Shown in pieces: positions 33,707-40,734 of a DNA stretch of 41,173 nucleotides (positions within the stretch are counted from its first letter, which is position 1; each line of letters starts with the position of its first letter). The DNA lies in contig JAIRKO010000037.1 in the NCBI GenBank assembly GCA_031260045.1, positions 1-41,173 of the forward strand, in the 5' to 3' direction. A program made the translations under genes and the position numbers. The notes beneath the pieces are model-generated. The model had not been told where the DNA came from. It ran no database searches and worked only from the letters and a program-made list of their open reading frames with translations. This stretch comes from Dysgonamonadaceae bacterium. Its GTDB lineage: Bacteria > Bacteroidota > Bacteroidia > Bacteroidales > Azobacteroidaceae.

Positions 33707-34636
33707 TCACCGGGCATACCTCGCTATATCAAAAATTTTCACTTCAATTTCTTTCATCAGGTCGCTTTGGTTTTCAAAATCGGAAACAGCTATCATTTTG
33801 TTTAAGTCGGTTTTTAGCCGAGTGTAATACTTTCTATCTGAAAACACGTTTCTTGCCTTTAATTCACTTAAAAAGTCATCAATTGTACTTTGTCCCGATT
33901 GCTGCAATAAGTGAGCAAATAACGCCGCTTGTGCCTCTTTGGGCGTGGTTATATTGTCTGTCATAAAACTTTGTTTTTTGAGTTTATTGATTGTCTTGAA
34001 TTCATCGTACCAACTTTTAATAACGGGTCGATAGAAATCTTTATCGTACAACTTGGTAGCCGTTAAATCTGTATTAAACTGCTTGTTGAGGCGTTTTGTA
34101 AACCGTAACTCATACCTCAAAAGATTTCTGTTTTGCAAAATAGCCGGTATCTGTGTGCCTTTAACTTTTGCTTCTTTGGTTTTATCATAAAAGCTAATTT
34201 GCCGTTGATGGTTGTTATAATAAAGCGTGTCTTGTGTGGCTTGCAGTCGCTCAAAATATGGCTTTTGCCCCAAACAAACATAATAATCGGCGGGCGGTTT
34301 CTTGGTAGGTAGTATCGTTGAAACGTCCATGCGTGTAACCTTTGCCCGACTTATATCGGTATTCAAACAATCGCTTAGTTTTTTTATAGCCTCTTCAGTA
34401 TATTTTCTTGTTAAAGTATGCAGATTGTCCCCAAAGAAACTTTTTGACAAACTGCCGTGCAATGATATGCCATTTTCAAAAACATTAACGGTATAATCTA
34501 AAATTTTCCCGGTGCAACTATAACCTGATTTTTCATTTTGCCGTTCTGTAATTTCAGATAAACGGGGGACAATATCAAAGGTGCTACTCCCTGATATGTC
34601 CGTCCTGTCTATCCAAAAATTTACCGTATCAAACAT
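33707..34636 (-). CDS. Rolling-circle replication initiator, gpII/gpX-like (copy 1)
   Basis: The frame reaches 34666, but the first ten codons run through a palindrome (34646-34664). The second Met (34636), matching the other copy, is taken as the start, giving 309 residues. Features fit the phage/plasmid gpII/gpX replication family of filamentous phages: TRMDVSTIL, then YFERLQATQDTLYY, ISFYDKTKEAK and LLRYELRFTKRLNKQF, followed by a helical C-terminal part. This family nicks the plus-strand origin. It is the last large gene of the minus-strand element operon. A homologue with identical blocks is at 39808. Confidence 0.75.
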   Translation of the reverse strand: MFDTVNFWIDRTDISGSSTFDIVPRLSEITERQNEKSGYSCTGKILDYTVNVFENGISLHGSLSKSFFGDNLHTLTRKYTEEAIKKLSDCLNTDISRAKVTRMDVSTILPTKKPPADYYVCLGQKPYFERLQATQDTLYYNNHQRQISFYDKTKEAKVKGTQIPAILQNRNLLRYELRFTKRLNKQFNTDLTATKLYDKDFYRPVIKSWYDEFKTINKLKKQSFMTDNITTPKEAQAALFAHLLQQSGQSTIDDFLSELKARNVFSDRKYYTRLKTDLNKMIAVSDFENQSDLMKEIEVKIFDIARYAR

Positions 34637-34645
34637 AATTCTATT

Positions 34646-34664
34646 GTTACCAAAATTTGGTAAC
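34646..34664. promoter_or_regulatory. Palindrome before replication gene copy 1
   Basis: GTTACCAAA-A-TTTGGTAAC, ending 9 bases before the chosen start. It is a candidate operator or mRNA hairpin. The other copy has a different palindrome in the same place. Confidence 0.6.
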
Positions 34665-34700
34665 ATTTACAACTTACTATACGCGCGCGCGAGGCTATTT

Positions 34701-35198
34701 TCATTTTGCCGATTGTCTCAACTTATTTAACGCTTCATTTAATTTTCCATCTTCTAATTGTGCAGCATACCCCATTATCAATTGCCGGGATTTGGGAACG
34801 ATTAAAATTTCAATCGTGTTCAGGTCAGGAGATATAATAAACAAATATCCGTCATTCCGGTTTTCAAAGAACGGGTTATTCTTTCCGCCTTTTAACTCTT
34901 GTGATTGTGGCGGCTCTCCGTAACCTATTATCTGTTCCCCATGTGTTAAATTAATCGTGTATATACTACTAAAATTAACGCTTCCTTTGCATTGCAGCCG
35001 CGTCTCTGCTGTGCTGTTAGGGTTGCATTTGTCGTTCCTCTGGTAGTACATTACAATTTCATTTTTGGCATTTTTTATTTCTTGCAATGGCTTATAATAG
35101 CCTGCCGTTGCCGTAACCACATAACGGGGTGTGATGCTTTCCGAGCCATCTTTTTTAATGGTTTGCCGCCGCGTCAACATTAAATAACAACTAACCAT
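34701..35198 (-). CDS. Unknown element protein, 165 residues
   Basis: No signal peptide. It begins MVSCYLMLTRRQTIKKDGSE and is mostly predicted beta (VTATAGYYKP, INLTHGEQIIGYGEPP, GYLFIISPDLNTIEILIVP), ending in a helix (LNEALNKLRQSAK). The start overlaps the HTH gene by 8 bases and it is followed by the replication gene, so the three are one operon. The same C-terminal 25 residues are left over at 39669-39745 before the second replication gene. This shows the pair is a conserved module, and the protein may be a replication partner or single-strand-binding protein. Family unknown. Confidence 0.7.
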   Translation of the reverse strand: MVSCYLMLTRRQTIKKDGSESITPRYVVTATAGYYKPLQEIKNAKNEIVMYYQRNDKCNPNSTAETRLQCKGSVNFSSIYTINLTHGEQIIGYGEPPQSQELKGGKNNPFFENRNDGYLFIISPDLNTIEILIVPKSRQLIMGYAAQLEDGKLNEALNKLRQSAK

Positions 35199-35508
35199 GC
35201 TTACCCCCTTTCTTTTTCACAGCACTTGTAAGCATGTAATTTTCTGCCTCTGTTTCTATTTCATCAGCGGTTTTAACTTTATGCTTTAACTGCCAAGCCG
35301 TTAGCTCGTCTTTATCAAAGAAAGTAAATTTTCCCCCATCCGATTTGTAATAAGGTATTTTTTTGTAACACGTCAATTTGTATAAGTGGCTTTTACTCAG
35401 TCCTGTAAACAGGCTTGCATCACTCATTGTGAGGGCTTGTTTTGCCACGATTAATGTTAATTGCTTAATTTCTTGCAATTCACGTTTTAAATCGTTTAAT
35501 TCGTTCAT
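35191..35508 (-). CDS. Excisionase-like helix-turn-helix protein
   Basis: A 105-residue protein. An N-terminal coiled coil (LNDLKRELQEIKQLTLIVAK) precedes a MerR/excisionase-type HTH: ALTMSDASLFTGLSKSHLYK, then LTCYKKIPYYKSDGGKFTFF and DKDELTAWQ. This is the HTH_17 layout of Bacteroidota element proteins that act as excisionase or replication regulator. It is the first gene of the hth-unknown-rep operon, with a -7 box at 35624. Whether it controls excision or replication cannot be decided. Confidence 0.75.
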   Translation of the reverse strand: MNELNDLKRELQEIKQLTLIVAKQALTMSDASLFTGLSKSHLYKLTCYKKIPYYKSDGGKFTFFDKDELTAWQLKHKVKTADEIETEAENYMLTSAVKKKGGKHG

Positions 35509-35623
35509 AATTAAAATTTTATTAAATTAATTTTGGTCGTTAGCAGGTAGCCATTACACTCCCGCCGCCGTACCGCTGCCAAATTTTAAATACGGTAATG
35601 GTCGTCTCGTCGATTTGACGGGA

Positions 35624-35631
35624 CAAAAGTA
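35624..35631 (-). promoter_or_regulatory. -7 box of the hth-rep operon
   Basis: TACTTTTG on the minus strand, followed by TCCCGTC. The integrase promoter has CCCCGTC in the same position. The leader is 115 bases. Confidence 0.5.
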
Positions 35632-35647
35632 AGCGTGTGGGAAATGC

Positions 35648-35697
35648 AAAAAAATATCTTTATATCTGATTTTTATCAATGTAAAGATATAAAGATA
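35648..35697 (-). terminator. Terminator of the int-fic operon (hairpin copy B)
   Basis: A 13-bp stem (35655-35667 with 35685-35697) is followed on the minus strand by about seven T. Its right half repeats the sequence of hairpin A. It lies just after the stop of the 219-residue gene. Confidence 0.65.
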
Positions 35698-35724
35698 CTT
35701 GAAAATCAATAAGATATGGGATTG

Positions 35725-36384
35725 TTATTGATTGCTTTCGATTATGTTTTTCAATTCTTTATGATATGCTGAAACAATCGGGCGTTTAAGATTGCCGTTT
35801 TTGTCGGTTATGTAGGTATAGTTTTGTGGTATTAGCGGTTTGCCGTTTGAAAAAATAAAAAGGGAGTTCAACAAGGCTCTGTTTTTTATTACATGGTCTT
35901 CATATCCCAAGAGGCAAAGCAAATCAAGCAATGATTTTTTATTTGTTATTTTCCCGTGTGTGGTACGGTTTGATTTAATCCATTTCAAAGGTTGTGCCGT
36001 TGCATCTTCAATAAATCCCTGTTCCTGTAATGCTTGTAATATATTATCTGGTATTGTTATGGGTTGAGGCTCAGTTGGCTGTTCTGATTTATCTAATAAG
36101 TTCTCTAACTCCGCGTTTATATTTTCAATTTTTTTCTTAATGTTTTCCTCTTTTTTCAAATGTTCCTGTATGCTTGTAATATATCCAAATTCTTCATAGC
36201 GGTTCACCTGCTCCATAGTCTCTATTTCCGTCTTAGTCCCCTTTGGCACATTCGCCCTATTCTGCTTCCTGAACGCCACTAACTCTGTATGTACCCACAT
36301 TCTATTCTTATATTCCCTCTCTAAGTCCGCCCTTAGATTTTTTTTTATTTCCTGAAGTTTTAAAATTTCGTCTAATTTTTTCAT
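35725..36384 (-). CDS. Unknown coiled-coil protein, 219 residues
   Basis: Residues 1-100 are highly charged and helical (LDEILKLQEIKKNLRADLER, EHLKKEENIKKKIENINAEL). The C-terminal half is globular (DNILQALQEQGFIEDATAQP, HGKITNKKSLLDLLCLLGY, YTYITDKNGNLKRPIVSAYH). No known domain is recognised; such proteins occur beside integrases in Bacteroidota elements. It lies 23 bases after fic in the same direction and is followed by a terminator, so it ends the int-fic-unknown transcript. It could be the partner or target of the Fic enzyme, which is inference only. Confidence 0.65.
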   Translation of the reverse strand: MKKLDEILKLQEIKKNLRADLEREYKNRMWVHTELVAFRKQNRANVPKGTKTEIETMEQVNRYEEFGYITSIQEHLKKEENIKKKIENINAELENLLDKSEQPTEPQPITIPDNILQALQEQGFIEDATAQPLKWIKSNRTTHGKITNKKSLLDLLCLLGYEDHVIKNRALLNSLFIFSNGKPLIPQNYTYITDKNGNLKRPIVSAYHKELKNIIESNQ

Positions 36385-36407
36385 ATTCTTATTATTAATC
36401 AGTTAAA

Positions 36408-37184
36408 TCATTGATTATTAGCAGCCTCAACAATCCCCAAATAATTTTCCAAAGCATTTTTAACGGCGTTTGCCACAATCAAATTAAACGCCGCTCGGTT
36501 GCCGTCGGTGTGGCTTTGTTCTAATGCTGTGTAATAGGCTTGTTTTGCCTCATTATTTGCTTTCAGGGACGTTATTATATAGCCTTTGGATAGTAGATAC
36601 AAATTCATCAAAAGCCGTGATGTACGCCCGTTGCCGTCGATAAATGGGTGTATCTTTACTAATTCGTCGTGTAGGTAGGCAGCAATCAAGATGGTATGTG
36701 TAGCGGCTTCTTCCATTGTTTTGTAGTCAATGATAAATTTTTCCATTTGGGGTTCTATCAGGTAAGGTTGAGGCGGCGTGTGTCGGCTGCCTACAATCAT
36801 TACCGGTACACTCCGGTATTTGCCCGCCTGCTGCCTGTTTATTCCGTGTAATACAAGCGCGTGGATTTCCTGTATTGTCCGCTCGGTTATTTCTATATCA
36901 TTGCTTGCAATTTCTTTGATAAACTCAACGGCTTGGGCGTGGTTAATCGCTTCTAAATGTTCCATTATGCTTTTGCCGCCGATAGTAACGCCCTCGCTTA
37001 CTACTAATGCCGTTTCCTGCAAGGTTAGCGTATTACCCTCAATCCGGTTGCTCTCGTAGGTATATTCCATTTCAAACGCGGCTTTAATTTTCCTTAACGC
37101 CTCTGTGTCAAGTGGTCGGATTGCCTGTAAACGGGCTTTTAACAAATCGGCTTCTTCCAATATTTTTTTTAGTTCAGTGTTCAT
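36408..37184 (-). CDS. Fic-domain AMP-transferase with built-in inhibitory helix
   Basis: A 258-residue protein. The Fic motif is complete: HPFIDGNGRTSR, residues 179-190, with catalytic His179. The N-terminal helix carries the inhibitory motif SNRIEG (residues 45-50), where Glu49 blocks ATP in class II Fic proteins. The flap region is GKYRSVPVMIVGSRHTPPQP. The enzyme is therefore expected to be self-inhibited and to AMPylate a protein (or itself) when released. It sits between the integrase and the coiled-coil gene. No separate antitoxin is needed or seen, so a toxin-antitoxin label is not supported. Confidence 0.9.
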   Translation of the reverse strand: MNTELKKILEEADLLKARLQAIRPLDTEALRKIKAAFEMEYTYESNRIEGNTLTLQETALVVSEGVTIGGKSIMEHLEAINHAQAVEFIKEIASNDIEITERTIQEIHALVLHGINRQQAGKYRSVPVMIVGSRHTPPQPYLIEPQMEKFIIDYKTMEEAATHTILIAAYLHDELVKIHPFIDGNGRTSRLLMNLYLLSKGYIITSLKANNEAKQAYYTALEQSHTDGNRAAFNLIVANAVKNALENYLGIVEAANNQ

Positions 37185-37216
37185 AAATATTTTGTTTTTA
37201 ATCCATTTCTATTTAT

Positions 37217-38410
37217 TCATATATTGTTAAATTTTTTCATCGCTTGTGCCAAAGGGGCAATTTGCAGGGCTGCATAATGTTTTTCTGTAATTGCACTGTT
37301 AGAATGCCCCAAAATGCCGCTAATGGTTTTTATATTTTCCCCTAATGCAAGCAGTAGCGTGGCGGCTGTGTGCCGGGCTGTGTGAAAACTGATTTGTTTT
37401 GTAACGCCGCTTTCCCTTGCCCACGATTTTAGAAAAATATTTGTGTAACAGTTTGTAGATAGGTTGAAAATAGCATCTGTACCCGCTGCATCACGCCGAG
37501 CCGGTAAAAATTGCTTTGCTTTGTCGCCGATAGGTAGATATTGCAACGTATTTGTTTTTTGCTGCCGGATGTGCAAACAGGTTTCCCCTGCAAATTCAAC
37601 TATTTTTTCCCACGTTAAACCCCTTATATCTGAAAATCTAAGTCCGGTATAACAGGCAAACAAAAACGCGGCTTTTACACCCGGCTTTTGGCATTCGGTA
37701 TTTTCCAATTTTTTGAGTTCCTGAACCGATAGAAATATAATATCATGGCTTTGCCGTTGTGGTTTCTCACATAACGCCATCGGGTTTATGGTTATAATTT
37801 CCTGCTTTATTGCAGCATTTAAAATTGTTTCAAATACTTTGATATAGTCAATTTGAGTATTGATTTTCAGCGGCGTATGGTCTCTTGTGCTTGTTTGTTT
37901 TTGCAGATAGGTAATAAATCCCTGACAAAACCGTTTATCAATCTGTTTGAAAGTAACACGACGGTTGCCGGTATATTGTTTGAAATGACAAATAAAAGAT
38001 TTGTATGTTAAGGACGTGCCGCGCTCGTTAATTTCCCCGCGCTTGTTAGTCCGCTTTTTGTCGGCTTGCAGTTCTGCAAAGGTAAGAAAATCGGCATTTG
38101 CCGCCTGCTTGGATTGCAGGGCATTATGATTGCCGTTGTTAATTTCAATAATACGCGCCGCCCTGATTGTTTCCGCTTGTCTTAACGTTTCTTTGTCGGC
38201 GTGCTTATTGCCGGTAAGGTATAGTTTCAAAAATTCATATTCATGTATGAGGTTGCCGCCCGTTCCCTGTCCCAGAAATATATCAAGGTAAAGGGATTTA
38301 TTACCTGATTGCAGCGTTTTTTCTCTTAAATAAACGGGGCTTTTTGTCTGATTTTTAACGCCTTTGGGTCGCCCCCTATGCTTTGCATTATTTAATTTTT
38401 TATTACTCAT
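37217..38410 (-). CDS. Tyrosine recombinase (integrase)
   Basis: A 397-residue protein. Parts are an N-terminal arm-binding domain (about 25-95), a SAM-like core-binding domain (about 105-215) and a catalytic domain. The residues of the active site are all present: Arg258 (TGLRFSDIRGL), Lys285, His343 and Arg346 (FHTARHTAA), His369 (GHSNSAI) and Tyr379 (EKHYAAL). It lies nearest the right attachment site, with four arm-like repeats between, and is probably the enzyme that put the element into the CRISPR repeat. It resembles the integrases of Bacteroidota transposons and elements. First gene of the int-fic-unknown operon. Confidence 0.93.
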   Translation of the reverse strand: MSNKKLNNAKHRGRPKGVKNQTKSPVYLREKTLQSGNKSLYLDIFLGQGTGGNLIHEYEFLKLYLTGNKHADKETLRQAETIRAARIIEINNGNHNALQSKQAANADFLTFAELQADKKRTNKRGEINERGTSLTYKSFICHFKQYTGNRRVTFKQIDKRFCQGFITYLQKQTSTRDHTPLKINTQIDYIKVFETILNAAIKQEIITINPMALCEKPQRQSHDIIFLSVQELKKLENTECQKPGVKAAFLFACYTGLRFSDIRGLTWEKIVEFAGETCLHIRQQKTNTLQYLPIGDKAKQFLPARRDAAGTDAIFNLSTNCYTNIFLKSWARESGVTKQISFHTARHTAATLLLALGENIKTISGILGHSNSAITEKHYAALQIAPLAQAMKKFNNI

Positions 38411-38434
38411 TTGTTACTTATTAAATCGACGGGG

Positions 38435-38442
38435 CAAAGTTA
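38435..38442 (-). promoter_or_regulatory. -7 box for the integrase gene
   Basis: TAACTTTG on the minus strand, 25 bases before the ATG. It is followed by CCCCGTC, a motif shared with the hth promoter. Confidence 0.5.
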
Positions 38443-38571
38443 AAACAAAAAAAAGAATAAATAAAAGAAAACAAGCCTTTTTTTGAATTTATTTTTAATT
38501 TTATAATACGATGTATATAAGCATGTTAATTAGCAAGAGAAATAAATTTTGGCGTTTTTTCTGCTATTTTT

Positions 38572-38629
38572 AGCGTCGAGTAATAAAATTTTAGCCGCCG
38601 AGTAATAAAAAAAGTAATAAAAGTAATAA
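38572..38629 (+). promoter_or_regulatory. Right-end arm-type repeats (4 x GTAATAA)
   Basis: GTAATAA at 38580, 38602, 38614 and 38623; the first two lie in a 22-bp tandem repeat (TTTTAGC...GAGTAATAAAA). The same heptamer occurs twice at the left end. The gap 38411-38762 holds no gene. Confidence 0.45.
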
Positions 38630-38680
38630 AAATATTGACATATTAAAAGAAAACAACCCCGCTTTTCAGGGCATAAAAAA

Positions 38681-38698
38681 AGCCGCTAAAAAGCGGCT
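38681..38698 (-). terminator. Hairpin near the right end of the element
   Basis: The stem AGCCGCT (38681-38687) pairs with AGCGGCT (38692-38698); on the minus strand it runs into TTTTTT. It would stop minus-strand transcripts coming from array half 2 into the element. Confidence 0.6.
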
Positions 38699-38762
38699 GC
38701 ATTTACGTTTTATTTATTTTTGTTTTTCTTTTGTTTTATGTTAATTTTAACACTGTGATTTG

Positions 38763-38780
38763 TTGAAAGCAATTCACAAC
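38763..38780. other. Right attachment site (attR core): last 18 bases of a CRISPR repeat
   Basis: TTGAAAGCAATTCACAAC, identical to repeat bases 28-45. The bases before it do not match the repeat; the 30 bases after it are a normal spacer. Confidence 0.8.
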
Positions 38781-39668
38781 TTGCGCCCAAATGTATTAAT
38801 TAACTTTGACGCTGTTTTCGATGTCAAAGATACGAGTTTGAAAGCAATTCACAACAGATAGTTATATATGCGTTTGTCGGCTTCTGCTGTTTTCGATGTC
38901 AAAGATACGAGTTTGAAAGCAATTCACAACATCGCCGGGGCGGCTGCCTTTCCCGGCAGGCTGTTTTCGATGTCAAAGATACGAGTTTGAAAGCAATTCA
39001 CAACTTTCCCACCTGAAGATAATGGGTAAGGTTAGCTGTTTTCGATGTCAAAGATACGAGTTTGAAAGCAATTCACAACTCGCCGGGGCGGCTGCCTTTC
39101 CCGGCAGCGGCTGTTTTCGATGTCAAAGAGACGAGTTTGAAAGCAATTCACAACTAAGTGGCTGCAGTCTATCCGGTTCCTGTGCTGTTTTCGATGTCAA
39201 AGATACGAGTTTGAAAGCAATTCACAACAGAAGCAATCTTCCTTTGCCGCCGCCGGCGGCTGTTTTCGATGTCAAAGATACGAGTTTGAAAGCAATTCAC
39301 AACGCACGGCGTAAGTCGTTTGTTTCTTTAAAGCTGTTTTCGATGTCAAAGATACGAGTTTGAAAGCAATTCACAACTGCGCCACTTCGACGGATGTTTC
39401 GTCGTAGGCTGTTTTCGATGTCAAAGATACGAGTTTGAAAGCAATTCACAACCCGGATTGGCATCCGGTGCGGCAAAATCTTGCTGTTTTCGATGTCAAA
39501 GATACGAGTTTGAAAGCAATTCACAACGAAAATGAAAAACTTAATTATTATCTTAATGCTGTTTTCGATGTCAAAGATACGAGTTTGAAAGCAATTCACA
39601 ACCGTTGCAACAAACTTTCGCACCGAAAAAACGATGTCAAAGATACGAGTTTGAAAGCAATTCACAAC
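38763..39668. CRISPR. CRISPR array, second half: 11 full repeats plus two partial repeats, 12 spacers
   Basis: The same 45-bp repeat and orientation as 30788-31507. It begins with the 18-base repeat end (38763-38780), then full repeats at 38811, 38886, 38960, 39035, 39110, 39184, 39259, 39333, 39408, 39483 and 39558. It ends with a 37-base repeat lacking its first 8 bases (39632-39668). Spacers are 29-30 bp. The repeat at 39110 has one change (GAGACG for GATACG). Spacers at 38931-38959 and 39080-39109 are the same sequence shifted by one base. A truncated element gene starts at 39669 with no spacer between. Confidence 0.98.
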
Positions 39669-39745
39669 ATACAGGGGTTTGCTGCACAATTAGCAGATGG
39701 ACAATTAAACGAAGCGTTAAATGAGTTGAGACAATCGGCAAAATG
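39669..39745 (+). pseudogene. C-terminal remnant of the 165-residue element protein
   Basis: The text reads IQGFAAQLADGQLNEALNEL followed by RQSAK and stop, matching the end of the 34701-35198 protein (GYAAQLEDGKLNEALNKLRQ). Homology begins exactly at the base after the last CRISPR repeat. The N-terminal part is missing. Confidence 0.85.
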
Positions 39746-39783
39746 AAAATAGCCTCGCGCGCGCGTATAGTAAGTTGTAAGTA

Positions 39784-39799
39784 TTGCAGATTTCTGCAA
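39784..39799. promoter_or_regulatory. Palindrome before replication gene copy 2
   Basis: TTGCAGA-TT-TCTGCAA, ending 8 bases before the ATG at 39808. It has the same position as, but a different sequence from, the palindrome of copy 1. Confidence 0.55.
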
Positions 39800-39807
39800 C
39801 AAAGATT

Positions 39808-40734
39808 ATGTACGATACAGTAGATTTTTGGATAAATAGAGTTGGGTTGTCTGGAGCAAGTCCTTTTGGCACCCAACAATATTTGTCTAATATAACGGAA
39901 CGGAATAATGAGAACGGCTACAGTTGCAACGGTAACGTTGGAGATTATAAGATTAATATTTCAGACAACGGCATATCGTTGAAAGGAAGCCTATCAAAAC
40001 ATTACTATGGAGATAATTTGCACACTTTGACACGGCGGGATACCCAGCACGCAATTGAGAAACTAAGCGAACAGTTGCATTTGGATGTGGGAAAGGCAAA
40101 GCCGACACGTCTGGACGTTTCAACGATTGTGTGTACCAGACGACCGGCGGCGGATTATTACAGATGGTTGGGTGCCAAGCCATATTTTGAGCGGGTGCAA
40201 ACCACAACGGACACGGTTTATTATATAAACTATCAAAAGCGACTTTGTTTTTATGATAAAGCCAAACAGGCTGAGGCTAAAAACATACCGATACCGCCTA
40301 TTTTGCAAAACAGCAATCTTTTGAGGTATGAGTTACGGTTTACAAAACGCCTCAACAAGCAGTTTAATACAGATTTAACGGCTACCAAGTTGTACGATAA
40401 GGATTTCTATCGCCCCGTTATTCAAAGTTGGTACGATGAATTTAAATCAATCAAGATAATTAATAATAAAAGTTTTATGACAAACGATATAACAACATTA
40501 AAAGGAGCAAAAGCCGCTATAATTGCATATTCAATGCAAAGACTGGAACAAGATGTTATCAATGAATTTTTAAGTGTTTTAAGAGCAAATAATAGTCTAA
40601 AAAGCCGCTCTGATTACACAAGGGTAAAGGAATATATAAACAAAATGAGGACTGCATCCGATTTTGAAGACAAAAGCGATTTAATCAAAGAGTTGCAAGA
40701 GAAATTTTTTGATATAGCGAGGTATGCCCGGTGA
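39808..40734 (+). CDS. Rolling-circle replication initiator, gpII/gpX-like (copy 2)
   Basis: The start at 39808 (MYDTVDFWINRVG) aligns with the second Met of copy 1; the upstream TTG frame runs through a palindrome. It is 308 residues and intact. Family features are TRLDVSTIV, YFERVQTTTDTVYY, LCFYDKAKQAEAK and LLRYELRFTKRLNKQF. The N-terminal 170 residues are clearly diverged from copy 1. The block from about residue 172 to 215 is identical in protein and almost identical in DNA, so the two genes have recombined. It lies opposite in direction to copy 1 and belongs to a truncated second element continuing past the window. Confidence 0.75.
   Translation: MYDTVDFWINRVGLSGASPFGTQQYLSNITERNNENGYSCNGNVGDYKINISDNGISLKGSLSKHYYGDNLHTLTRRDTQHAIEKLSEQLHLDVGKAKPTRLDVSTIVCTRRPAADYYRWLGAKPYFERVQTTTDTVYYINYQKRLCFYDKAKQAEAKNIPIPPILQNSNLLRYELRFTKRLNKQFNTDLTATKLYDKDFYRPVIQSWYDEFKSIKIINNKSFMTNDITTLKGAKAAIIAYSMQRLEQDVINEFLSVLRANNSLKSRSDYTRVKEYINKMRTASDFEDKSDLIKELQEKFFDIARYAR

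Larger units (their letters stand above)
31508..38780. mobile_element. Integrative element inserted into a CRISPR repeat (7.27 kb)
   Basis: Bounded by two identical 18-bp copies of the 3' end of the CRISPR repeat, one within an intact repeat (31490-31507) and one standing alone before a normal 30-bp spacer (38763-38780). A tyrosine recombinase gene lies 352 bases from the right end, as expected for an integrase beside its attachment site. Other genes are a gpII/gpX-like replication protein, an excisionase-like HTH protein, a Fic protein, unknown proteins and a plus-strand cargo of small membrane or exported proteins. There are no conjugation genes and no phage morphogenesis ATPase. It is best described as a replicating, integrative plasmid-like or inovirus-satellite-like element. 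Confidence 0.85.

Noticed and set aside
36408-37184. Fic gene as toxin of a toxin-antitoxin pair
   Set aside because: The inhibitory SNRIEG motif is in the same protein (class II), so no partner antitoxin is needed, and the neighbouring gene does not look like one.
31508-38780. Complete filamentous prophage
   Set aside because: A gpII-like initiator and tiny membrane proteins are present, but there is no Zot-type assembly ATPase, adsorption protein or secretin.
39022-39689. Open frames through the second CRISPR array
   Set aside because: The same repeat-derived artefact.
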